The position numbers were made by a program, and so were the translations under genes. Of a stretch of DNA of 44,641 nucleotides, positions 24,973 through 32,895 are shown piece after piece. Each line of letters opens with the position of its first letter. Within the stretch, counting starts at the first letter, position 1. Under the pieces are notes generated by a model. That model worked only from the letters and a program-made list of their open reading frames with translations. It was not told where the DNA came from and did no database searches. Source of the DNA: UBA1370 sp964515115 (GTDB taxonomy: Bacteria > Patescibacteriota > Microgenomatia > UBA1400 > PJMF01); the NCBI GenBank assembly GCA_964515115.1, contig CAZESB010000006.1:1-44641 (forward strand), in the 5' to 3' direction.

Positions 24973-25677
24973 ATGCCAGAGATTTTTGACAGCGGAGATT
25001 TGGAGGACAAAAAAACCAAGCGCTCTGCTCAAGTTTCTAAGAAGGACAAAAAAGAACAGCGCAACTGGCACCGCCATGTCGATGAGTACTCCAACGTCAT
25101 GCGCAATGAAAAAGCGACGGAAGATCGTTTTTCCTGGTATATTCCCAAGCCCAAGCGGATGACATTTAGCGAGCAAGAAAAAGACGAACACCTGATTCTG
25201 GTTTTACGGCAGCATCCGGTCACTCAGTTGAAATGGTTTTTGCTGGCAGTAATATTGGCGCTGATGCCGTTTTTGTTTATCTCCACTGGCGTTTTTGACT
25301 TTTTGCCCGACCGGTTTTATTTTGCTGGCTTTATTGGTTGGTATTTGGTTATTACCGGTTATGTCATTGAAGCCTTGCTCAAGTGGTTTTACAATGTTTA
25401 CATCATTACCGATGAAAGAATTGTCGATGTTGATTTTCACTCACTTTTAAGCAGGAATATTTCTTCTGCCAAAATTGATAAAATTGAAGATGTAACGGCC
25501 ATTACCACCGGTCTTTTGGCCACGGTTTTTGATTACGGCAATGTCGAGATCCAGACGGCAGCCGAACAGCGTGAGTTTGAGTTTGAAGGCATTCCCAACC
25601 CGAATAAAGTCGCTACTCTGATCAATGAGCTTATTCTTGAGGAAGAGTTGGAGAAAGTTGAGGGGAGAGTGCGATGA
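24973..25677 (+). CDS. PH-domain (bPH2/YdbS-like) membrane protein (234 aa)
   Basis: A charged cytoplasmic N-terminus of about 85 residues, two membrane segments (about 87-107 and 113-137), then a bacterial PH-like domain (about 140-225) starting YNVYIITDERIVDVDFHSLL and including the typical KIDKIEDV. The role of such proteins is not settled; some are linked to envelope stress. No Shine-Dalgarno; probably leaderless. The next gene overlaps its end by 4 nt (ATGA). Confidence 0.82.
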   Translation: MPEIFDSGDLEDKKTKRSAQVSKKDKKEQRNWHRHVDEYSNVMRNEKATEDRFSWYIPKPKRMTFSEQEKDEHLILVLRQHPVTQLKWFLLAVILALMPFLFISTGVFDFLPDRFYFAGFIGWYLVITGYVIEALLKWFYNVYIITDERIVDVDFHSLLSRNISSAKIDKIEDVTAITTGLLATVFDYGNVEIQTAAEQREFEFEGIPNPNKVATLINELILEEELEKVEGRVR

Positions 25678-25943
25678 TCAATTTATTTCAAGCCACTATT
25701 TCATCCCAGCCCTTTGCCAATCCTTTATTTGCTTCTCCGGAAATTTTGTTTCATGGTTTTTTGAAAGTACTCTTTGTGGTTGGCGCGCTGCTTTATTTAA
25801 TTTTTGCTGCCCTGGTGATTAGGCAGGTCGGTTTGATGAGTAAAACCATTGTCACTAGTCCGTCGAGTTTGCTCAAAACTTTGGTGCTAGCGCATTTTTT
25901 CCTTGCCGGCTCAGTCTTTTTGTTTTTCATTTTTATTTTGTAG
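25674..25943 (+). CDS. Small two-helix membrane protein (89 aa)
   Basis: ATGA overlap with the PH-domain gene, so translation is coupled. Two membrane segments at about residues 29-50 and 67-88 are joined by a short polar loop. Not recognised; probably acts with the PH-domain protein. Confidence 0.75.
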   Translation: MINLFQATISSQPFANPLFASPEILFHGFLKVLFVVGALLYLIFAALVIRQVGLMSKTIVTSPSSLLKTLVLAHFFLAGSVFLFFIFIL

Positions 25944-26017
25944 AGGTTGCTTGGCATTGCTTTAACTGCATATAAATGATACAAAATAATCATTAGTATC
26001 TCGTTTTTAGGTAATCG

Positions 26018-26026
26018 TGATAAAAT
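26018..26026 (+). promoter_or_regulatory. Extended -10 promoter, 7 nt from the ATG
   Basis: TGATAAAAT just before the ATG at 26034; another predicted leaderless start. Confidence 0.45.
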
Positions 26027-26033
26027 AAAAAAG

Positions 26034-28163
26034 ATGAAGCATTTATATGTGACGCCAGTAATTGGTTTGCCTCAAGTCACAGGTTGGTCTCAGGTTGCTG
26101 AGAACCCCCATGCTGCCCCCAATAGACTGATCTTTGCCTTTGCCTTGTCTGGTGAACAAGCCGGCAATCTTGGTAGGGATATTGCCGAGGAAGTGGCTCA
26201 ATTTATTCCTCAGACCTTGGAGGAAGCCTACAATTTTTTTGAGCAGTTGGAGGATAAATATCGGAGTGCCGAAACCAAGCTTTATTTTGCGGCCGGGATT
26301 TTTCTGCGCGACCAAGTAGCCTTTGCGGTCAAGGGCGGCAGTGTTTTACTCAAGCGAGACAATAAGGTTGGCCCGATTGTGCACTCTGACGGCGAACTGA
26401 AACTGGTGACTGGCAAATACACCACCGACGACGTGATTGTCTTGGCCACCAGGCAGGCAGTGAGTTTTTTCAATGAAATTGAGCTGAAATTTAAAACCGG
26501 TTTTGACACCGATACCATTATTACTTCGATTGTGCCTGGGTTGCATTCGCAGCGTGACTCTTCGCTTTCTGCGCTGGCCTTTATTGTGCCTTCAGAAATT
26601 GAGTATGAAGCAGAAGACGAGGCTTTGCTGGAGGTTTCTTTGGAAACTGATGCGGATCAGACAGCGGTGATGGTGGCAACTGAGGGCGATGATGGGAAGG
26701 GCGAGAAAGATGGTGGGCTTGATGATGGTGGCAAAGCAGCAGCGAGTGAGGTGAATGAGGGAGGGAGTGATGGCGTGGCGGCGCCGCAAATTAGCCCTGA
26801 CGATGTAGGCGCTCCCAGTTTTGAGGCGGTTGAAGAGTTGGGTTTGAACGAACCGCCGCCACCTGAGCCTAAACCCAACCCCGTGTTGGCAAAGTTAGCA
26901 AAATCAGGCCAATTTTTTAGCAAATTATTGAGGATTGTGGTTAAAAGTTTGGCGTTGGTGGGTGGGGCGCTGGCTGGCAGGCTCCGAAATACCAATTGGT
27001 CCAGACTCCATCCTCGCAACCTCCGGGCCGGCCACCAATACCTCGGCCAGCGCCCTTCAACCAAAATGGTCAAAATCGCAGCTGCGGTTTTAATCCTGGT
27101 GCTAGTCATTACTGGCGGCTGGTACCTGCACTCCCGGCGCGTCAATGCCGAGCGCGATGAAGTTCGTTTGCTGTTGCTACCTCACGCCACCACCCTTGAT
27201 TCAGCCAGAAATCTGGTTGCTCAAAATCCGGTTGGTGCCCGGGAATTAGTTTCCATAGCTATCAGAGAACTTGAGGTGTTGCGCAACCAATACCAGGAAG
27301 AAGGCAACGACATTTTTGTTGAGGAAATCGAAACTCAACTAGCTGCCGCCAGGGCTTTGTATGAAGAAATTTCCGGCAGAGAGGAATTTAAGGAACTGAC
27401 TATTTTTTATGATTTGCGCTTAGTACAGCATGATTTTGTCGTCACTCACGCAGCAGCCTCAGAACAGGTGGCCGCGCTCATTGATAGCGGCCAGAACCAG
27501 TTAGTAATTCTCAACTTAGAAACTAAGCAGCCCCACGTAGTTTCCCTGGGTGACATTGGTAATATTCGAGATGTAAAAGTCCGCAGTGAAGATGTTTTGA
27601 TCCTGGCCAACGGCATTTATTCCGTACCGATAACTGGCTCGGCTGCTCAAGAGTTAATTGCTGTGGGCGATTCCAACCGAGAAAGCAGTCTGCTTGAAGC
27701 CTATGATCGCTATGTTTACGTTTTTAATCCCAACAGAAGAAACATTTACCGCTATGCCGGCAACAATGATGGTAGCTTTTCCGACCCAATTGGTTGGATG
27801 CAGGCTGCCAGGGGTTTAGTCTATGAAGATGTCACTGCCTGGACAATTGATGGTGATATCTGGATGGCCACGGCCACCGGTGAAGTGAGGCGGTTTGCCA
27901 GCGGGCGGGATATGGAGTTTGCCATCAACGGCCTGACTGATAGTTTTAACTCTTCCCTGAGGTTGGCTACCAGTGCTGGTCTTGAATCAATCTATGTGCT
28001 TGAGCCTGAGTCGCACCGGCTGGTAGTGATTGCCAAAAATGGCGATTTCTTAAGAGAAGTCAAAAGTCCTTCCTTAGCCTCGGCCAATCACCTGATCATT
28101 AGTGAGCCATTGGGTAAGGCTTTTGCTGTCAGTGGCTCGCTGCTTTTTGAGCTTAATCTTTAA
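26034..28163 (+). CDS. Membrane protein: N-terminal PP2C-like(?) domain, central helix, C-terminal beta-rich domain (709 aa)
   Basis: Residues 1-190 resemble a degenerate PP2C/SpoIIE-type phosphatase fold (GSVLLKRDNKVGPIVHSDGEL, then TDDVIVLATRQAVSFF), but the acidic metal ligands of active enzymes are not evident. An acidic Gly-rich linker (about 195-280), a basic stretch and one membrane helix (about 347-366) follow. Outside are a short coiled region and a beta-rich domain (about 455-709) that looks like a propeller. This layout suggests an inside-to-outside sensor. No partner kinase is in the window. The domain reading is by eye and tentative. Confidence 0.75.
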   Translation: MKHLYVTPVIGLPQVTGWSQVAENPHAAPNRLIFAFALSGEQAGNLGRDIAEEVAQFIPQTLEEAYNFFEQLEDKYRSAETKLYFAAGIFLRDQVAFAVKGGSVLLKRDNKVGPIVHSDGELKLVTGKYTTDDVIVLATRQAVSFFNEIELKFKTGFDTDTIITSIVPGLHSQRDSSLSALAFIVPSEIEYEAEDEALLEVSLETDADQTAVMVATEGDDGKGEKDGGLDDGGKAAASEVNEGGSDGVAAPQISPDDVGAPSFEAVEELGLNEPPPPEPKPNPVLAKLAKSGQFFSKLLRIVVKSLALVGGALAGRLRNTNWSRLHPRNLRAGHQYLGQRPSTKMVKIAAAVLILVLVITGGWYLHSRRVNAERDEVRLLLLPHATTLDSARNLVAQNPVGARELVSIAIRELEVLRNQYQEEGNDIFVEEIETQLAAARALYEEISGREEFKELTIFYDLRLVQHDFVVTHAAASEQVAALIDSGQNQLVILNLETKQPHVVSLGDIGNIRDVKVRSEDVLILANGIYSVPITGSAAQELIAVGDSNRESSLLEAYDRYVYVFNPNRRNIYRYAGNNDGSFSDPIGWMQAARGLVYEDVTAWTIDGDIWMATATGEVRRFASGRDMEFAINGLTDSFNSSLRLATSAGLESIYVLEPESHRLVVIAKNGDFLREVKSPSLASANHLIISEPLGKAFAVSGSLLFELNL

Positions 28164-28185
28164 GCAACTTTTGCCTGATCTAACC

Positions 28186-28194
28186 TGGTATAAT
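28186..28194 (+). promoter_or_regulatory. Extended -10 promoter of smpB, 7 nt from the ATG
   Basis: TGGTATAAT, then 7 nt to the ATG at 28202. Predicts a leaderless smpB mRNA. Confidence 0.55.
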
Positions 28195-28201
28195 TGGTAC
28201 C

Positions 28202-28642
28202 ATGATTTTGTTGGAAAACCGGAAAGCCCGGCATGAATACGAGATTTTGAGAACTTACACCGCGGGCCTGGTTTTAACCGGACCTGAGGTGAAGAGTTTG
28301 CGTGCCAAAAAAGGGAGCTTGACTGGTAGTTACGCCAAGATTATTAACGGAGAAGCTTATTTGCTCAATGCTCAAATTAATCCTTACGAATTTGCCGCCA
28401 ACAGTGAATACGATCCCAAACGCACTCGCAAATTGTTATTGCAGAAAAAAGAGCTAGGCCAAATTATCGCTTATCAAGAACAGAAAAACTACACTTTAGT
28501 GCCGCTGAAAATTGTTTTGGCAGGCAATTATTTGAAGGCAGAAATCGGGGTGGGACGAGGTCTGAAAAAACACCAAAAACGAGAAAAACTGAAGCAACGT
28601 GCCCAAGAACGTGATGCTGCCAGGGAAATGAAGTATCGCTAA
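28202..28642 (+). CDS. smpB: SsrA-binding protein SmpB
   Basis: Partner of tmRNA in rescue of stalled ribosomes. Family motifs: NRKARHEYEIL, GLVLTGPEVKSLRAKKGSL, YLLNAQINPYE, RKLLLQKKEL, and the basic C-terminal tail HQKREKLKQRAQERDAAREMKYR. Length 146 aa is normal. No tmRNA gene is seen in the window. Confidence 0.96.
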   Translation: MILLENRKARHEYEILRTYTAGLVLTGPEVKSLRAKKGSLTGSYAKIINGEAYLLNAQINPYEFAANSEYDPKRTRKLLLQKKELGQIIAYQEQKNYTLVPLKIVLAGNYLKAEIGVGRGLKKHQKREKLKQRAQERDAAREMKYR

Positions 28643-28722
28643 TGGCTTTGGTCGTGATTTTGGGTGCGATTATAGCTGCTATTAAGGTCCGCGAATTAAA
28701 ACGCTGCCCAACTCCCTCTTAA
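28642..28722 (+). CDS. Possible 26-aa hydrophobic micro-protein coupled to smpB
   Basis: Its ATG shares one base with the smpB stop (TAATG), a classic re-initiation arrangement. The product has a hydrophobic stretch (ALVVILGAIIAAI) and a basic tail. Too short for codon statistics; may be chance. Confidence 0.25.
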   Translation: MALVVILGAIIAAIKVRELKRCPTPS

Positions 28723-28780
28723 CTTCAGCAAAATTTCCTTTTATACTGAAATCAGTAATTATATTGCTATAAGGAGTTTT

Positions 28781-29044
28781 ATGCCTAAGAAAGTGTTTTG
28801 GCCTGCCGCCATGCTGGTAATGGGAATTATCTTTTTTGGCACCAACACCGGCGTTTTTGCCAGTGAGTTTGCCAACTTGTGGGCGATTGTTTTGATTATT
28901 GCCGGTTTGGGCGGCTTGTTGCTTTCAGACAGAGAAGGCTGGTTGGTTAATCCAGTCAAACCTACCAAGAAAGCCACCGCAAAACCTACCAAGAAAGCCA
29001 AAAAACCTGCCAAAAAGAAAACCACTAAGCGCGCTAAGAAATAA
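28781..29044 (+). CDS. Small membrane protein with Lys-rich tail (87 aa)
   Basis: AAGGAG precedes the ATG. Two hydrophobic segments (about residues 5-25 and 32-50) are followed by a C-terminal tail of Lys/Pro/Thr/Ala repeats (about 58-87), similar in composition to the tail of S1. The tail may bind RNA or DNA or acidic lipids. Not recognised. Confidence 0.75.
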   Translation: MPKKVFWPAAMLVMGIIFFGTNTGVFASEFANLWAIVLIIAGLGGLLLSDREGWLVNPVKPTKKATAKPTKKAKKPAKKKTTKRAKK

Positions 29045-29064
29045 AACTAAACAAAAAAACCGAT

Positions 29065-29274
29065 ATGGCAAGCGATTTCCGCGAAATTTCTGAAGAATAC
29101 CAAAGAAGAACTGACGAAATTGAAGCCAAAAAGGAAGAAAAAAAGCGCCAGCGGCTGGAAAAACAGCGGTTGGCAAATCTCAAAAAGAGAAATAAATTCC
29201 TGGAAAAATTGATCGCGCCAGTAATCTTATTGCTTACCGTATTGATCTCGTTCTTGCTGATGTTTCTGAGTTGA
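29065..29274 (+). CDS. Small tail-anchored coiled-coil protein (69 aa)
   Basis: A Glu/Lys/Arg-rich helix (about residues 5-47) followed by a single C-terminal membrane segment (about 49-68). It starts 20 nt after the previous gene. Its end overlaps the convergent PBP gene by 41 bp. The layout resembles FtsL/DivIC-type bitopic proteins in reverse orientation; not assigned. Confidence 0.6.
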   Translation: MASDFREISEEYQRRTDEIEAKKEEKKRQRLEKQRLANLKKRNKFLEKLIAPVILLLTVLISFLLMFLS

Positions 29275-31504
29275 TGCCGGGATTAAATTCTGTGCCGGCT
29301 CTCACCATTTGCTCTTCCGGAGTCGGTTCGCGGCAGTTGTCTCGCGGCACTTTGCCTGTCAAGAAAACTTCCTCTCTGGTAGACTGACACCAAGCGCAAC
29401 TAGCCCGCTGAGTAAAGTTGCAGATTGAAGCGATTTCCACTCCGCTTGGGATAGTGAAAACATGAGGATTTTGATCCTGCAATTGTAAACGGATCAACGA
29501 GTTCCAAATCGGTGAGGCGCCGGTAACACCAGAGGCAACGTAGCTCATAGGCGTGTTGTCGTTATTGCCCACCCAAACTGCCACCACTCGATCACTGGTG
29601 TAACCGATAGTCCAGTTATCTCGGAGACTGTTGGTAGTGCCGGTTTTCACCGCCACTTGATGATTAGGAATATAAAGCGTGGACATAGGGCCAAAAGCGG
29701 GCGTCCTGGCGTCATTATCCGACAAAATATGAGTGATTTGGTAAGCCACTGCGGGAGTGAGCACCGGCTCTCCTTGGCAATTAACTCCGTCCAGGGCGCA
29801 TTGATTTCGGTACAAAACTTCACCTTTAAAATTAGTCACTTCCAAGATGGGATTGAGATCAACGCGCTGGCCGTTATTAGCAAAAACTCCGTACATAGTG
29901 GCCATGTCTGTCATCAGCACTTCGCCGCCGCCCAAGGTAAGCGAAAGGCCAAACCGATTCCGCTCTCCCCAAGTAGTGACGCCCATCTGCTCGCCTTTAT
30001 CAATCAGATTATGAACACCCAGAGTATTGAGCACTTTGACGGCAGGGATGTTGTAGGAAGAAGCCAGAGCTTCTCTGAGAGTGATTTTACCGTGATACTT
30101 GCCGTCATAGTTGACCGGACTATAAGTGGGAGCACCCTCAAATCGGTAAGTCACCGGCGTATCTTCAATTTGAGTAACGGGGGTAAAACCGTTTTCCAGA
30201 GCCAGGGCGTAAGTGAGAGGTTTGATGGATGATCCCGGCTGCCTGGGTCTTTGAGTAACATTGACTTGACCATCTTTTTCGAAAGCAAAATAATCGGTGC
30301 TGCCGACCATACTGAGAATTTCGCCGGTTTTGGGATTGGTGATCAGCGCCGCGCCGTTGCTAACCTTCAGTCTTTCGAGTCTCACCACCTCGTCGGTGAC
30401 AATTTTTTGGGCAGCTTGCTGGAGCCGGCTATCCAAAGTGGTTTTGATAGTCAGGCCGCCGTTGTTGAGCATATCTTCACCGTACTGATCAGCCAGCAGC
30501 TGCCTCACATACATCACAAAATGCGGCGCGGTAATATTAACCACATCTTTTCTGAAGGAAAGCGGCTGTTTCATGGCCGCCTCGGCTTGTTCGGCGGTAA
30601 TGTAACCATCTTCCTGCATGCGTCGCAACACTTCTTCCTGGCGTCTGAAAGCCAATTCCGGTGTAGTGCCAAAAGGCGAGTAAGTCGAAGGCGCCTGAGG
30701 CAAACCCGCCAACACTGCCGCCTCCGCCAGCGAAAGATTCTTAGCGCTTTTTCTGAAGTAATTTTGCGCCGCTTCTTCAATACCATAAGTTGAACCACCA
30801 AAAGCCACCTGATTGAGGTACATTTCCAGGATCTCTTCTTTGGAGTACTGCTGCTCAGTCATAACCGCCAGCAGCAGCTCTTTAATTTTTCTGGTCCAGG
30901 TTCTTTCGGGCGTAAGCAGGCGATTTTTCACCAACTGCTGAGTGATGGTCGAACCACCTTCCAACCTTTCTCCTTTGAGATTGGCGATGACAGCTCGCGA
31001 AATTCCCCGGGGAGAAAAGCCGAAATGGCTGAAAAAATCTTTGTCTTCGATGGCGATAATTGAGTAGATGACCTGTGGCGGAATTTCCTCAAGAGGAATG
31101 ATGGTGCGGTTCTCGTTTTCGTAAACTCGATACAAGACCTGATTATTGCGATCCAGAATTTTAGTGCTGACCGGCGGATCGTTTTGGCGCAAGTACTCGG
31201 GTTGCGGTAAGTCTTTAAAAATTTCTTCATAAGTGTAAGCGGTGCCGATCATGATCAGTGAACTACNNNNNNNNNNNNNNNNNNNNNNNNNNNNNNNNNN
31301 NNNNNNNNNNNNNNNNNNNNNNNNNNNNNNNNNNNNNNNNNNNNNNNNNNNNNNNNNNNNNNNNNNGGAACGGCGCAGCAATTGAGCCGGCACCACTTTC
31401 GTTCTGGCTCTTTTTTCCAGAACATAAAAAATTGCCGCACTAAACAAGTGCTTTTTCAGAAATTTGTACCGGCGGTTGTGGCTGTAAAATTTTTGACGCG
31501 CCAT
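29234..31504 (-). CDS. Class A penicillin-binding protein (GT51 plus transpeptidase), paralog B, with assembly gap
   Basis: Polymerises and crosslinks peptidoglycan on the outer face of the membrane. GT51 motifs: IEDKDFFSHFGFSPRGISRA with the catalytic Glu, GGSTITQQLVKN and LEMYLNQVAFG. Transpeptidase motifs: SSIK (SxxK), SYN (SxN) and KTGT. A 100-N gap (31267-31366) removes the N-terminal region where the membrane helix should be. ATG at 31504 is preferred to the longer frame. The C-terminus has four Cys in a CNFTQRASCAWC pattern plus a later Cys. Paralog of 32896-35187. Confidence 0.92.
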   Translation of the reverse strand: MARQKFYSHNRRYKFLKKHLFSAAIFYVLEKRARTKVVPAQLLRRSXXXXXXXXXXXXXXXXXXXXXXXXXXXXXXXXXXSSLIMIGTAYTYEEIFKDLPQPEYLRQNDPPVSTKILDRNNQVLYRVYENENRTIIPLEEIPPQVIYSIIAIEDKDFFSHFGFSPRGISRAVIANLKGERLEGGSTITQQLVKNRLLTPERTWTRKIKELLLAVMTEQQYSKEEILEMYLNQVAFGGSTYGIEEAAQNYFRKSAKNLSLAEAAVLAGLPQAPSTYSPFGTTPELAFRRQEEVLRRMQEDGYITAEQAEAAMKQPLSFRKDVVNITAPHFVMYVRQLLADQYGEDMLNNGGLTIKTTLDSRLQQAAQKIVTDEVVRLERLKVSNGAALITNPKTGEILSMVGSTDYFAFEKDGQVNVTQRPRQPGSSIKPLTYALALENGFTPVTQIEDTPVTYRFEGAPTYSPVNYDGKYHGKITLREALASSYNIPAVKVLNTLGVHNLIDKGEQMGVTTWGERNRFGLSLTLGGGEVLMTDMATMYGVFANNGQRVDLNPILEVTNFKGEVLYRNQCALDGVNCQGEPVLTPAVAYQITHILSDNDARTPAFGPMSTLYIPNHQVAVKTGTTNSLRDNWTIGYTSDRVVAVWVGNNDNTPMSYVASGVTGASPIWNSLIRLQLQDQNPHVFTIPSGVEIASICNFTQRASCAWCQSTREEVFLTGKVPRDNCREPTPEEQMVRAGTEFNPGINSETSARTRSIR
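31267..31366. other. Assembly gap (100 N) inside PBP paralog B
   Basis: Placeholder gap over the region that should encode the membrane anchor. Confidence 0.99.
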
Positions 31505-31578
31505 GAAATAATTCAACTGCTTTAGGCGGATAATAACACGGCCACTAACAGAGTACAATTATCTCAAAGTATCTCAAT

Positions 31579-32850
31579 TTAGTTTGCTGGTGACGGATAG
31601 AGTTTTTGGTTGATAACTTCCCAAAGCTCACGAGAATTGCCTTCATAACCAATCGCCCAAATGGCCACGCCGGCCAAATCAAGCTGGTTGACGAAGTCCA
31701 GTTTGTAGGAAAGTGAGCGCGAATTTTCGTAATAAATGACGTAAGTTTCGCCGTCTTTCTCGTAGCTGATGTAGGGTGAGAGAGCGTTTTCGTTCCAGTG
31801 TTCCTCAACGGCGTAAACCTCTTTTTCTTGTAGCAGACCGACGATGTCATCAATCACAGCGGTTGAGCCGGTGTCGGGAAAAGTGTGCGATTGGGGATCG
31901 CGGGAAACTGTTTGCCAGCGGTAGCCGTAAAAGGGAATGCCCAGCAAAATTTTATCATTGGGCACTAAAGCCAAAAATTCCTGAAGATGGCTGCTAATAT
32001 CGCTGTCCCAGTATTCTTTGCCGCCGAAAAGTGGCGCTACCGGCCCGGCTTGCTGAGAAGATTTGCGGTGAAAATCATAGGCCATGACCACAAAGTAATC
32101 GACGTACGGCTCAAGCGCAGCTACATCCCAAATGTTGGTTTTCTTGGCAGCGCTGGCGTAGACATCCAGCGAAATGGCAATGCCGGTATATTTAGTTTGG
32201 ATATGTTGATGGAGAGTGGCCATAAAGGCGGTCATTTGTGGCTGCAGCGAACTGCAAGTCGAGCCGGAGCACTCGATATCAATATTGATGCCGCTAATCG
32301 GATAAGCCAAGAGGACGTTATCAAGAGCGAGCAAGAATTTTTCCTGTGCGCTTTTTGATTTCAAAAAGGTATTGATATCTGCTTCGTTAAACTGAGAAAC
32401 GACGATCTCAATTTTGGCTTCGTGATTGATGGCTTCGCGAGCCAGGTCGAGAAACTCCTCAGAACCAAGTCGCTGATAGCCTTGGTCAGGCTCATCGTCG
32501 ATGGTGGTGAGTAAGCTGCCATCGCCACCGATGGTGAGAGAAAAATAACTCAAATGAGTCATCTCCGGCTGGATGACGGTTTTTTTGAGATTCCAATAAG
32601 GCAGGAAACCATAAACAATTTTACCACTGGCTTGAGGGGTTTCCTGGTTTTGAAAAAAGCGGAAGGTAGTAAAGGAACTCACCGGTGAGACCAGTGGTTG
32701 ATCCCAGTGCCACCAAACAAAGGCGGCTGAAAGACTAACCAAAAAGGTGATGGTTAGAGCAATAATTTTGAGTTTGCGCAGGTTCCTCTCCCACTGAGAC
32801 ACGCGGGGGGCAGGGTTGGGCATGGTGGCTTTTTTAAAGGTTCGCTTCAT
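31579..32850 (-). CDS. GH18-like glycoside hydrolase, membrane-anchored (423 aa)
   Basis: An N-terminal membrane segment (about residues 28-48) anchors a GH18-type barrel. KIVYGFLPYWN opens the barrel; ISGINIDIEC carries the catalytic Glu of the DxxDxDxE motif, with the first Asp replaced, as in YaaH/SleL-like enzymes (from memory). FVVMAYDFH and the late Trp motif AIWAIGYEGNSRELWEVI complete the signature. Substrate is likely peptidoglycan N-acetylglucosamine bonds, inferred from its place between two PBP genes. ATG at 32850 is used; 32823 is an alternative. No Shine-Dalgarno is clear. Confidence 0.88.
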   Translation of the reverse strand: MKRTFKKATMPNPAPRVSQWERNLRKLKIIALTITFLVSLSAAFVWWHWDQPLVSPVSSFTTFRFFQNQETPQASGKIVYGFLPYWNLKKTVIQPEMTHLSYFSLTIGGDGSLLTTIDDEPDQGYQRLGSEEFLDLAREAINHEAKIEIVVSQFNEADINTFLKSKSAQEKFLLALDNVLLAYPISGINIDIECSGSTCSSLQPQMTAFMATLHQHIQTKYTGIAISLDVYASAAKKTNIWDVAALEPYVDYFVVMAYDFHRKSSQQAGPVAPLFGGKEYWDSDISSHLQEFLALVPNDKILLGIPFYGYRWQTVSRDPQSHTFPDTGSTAVIDDIVGLLQEKEVYAVEEHWNENALSPYISYEKDGETYVIYYENSRSLSYKLDFVNQLDLAGVAIWAIGYEGNSRELWEVINQKLYPSPAN

Positions 32851-32895
32851 CGCGCGTGCAAGTATTATTACCGATTCGCCGCTGGTGTAAAGGGC

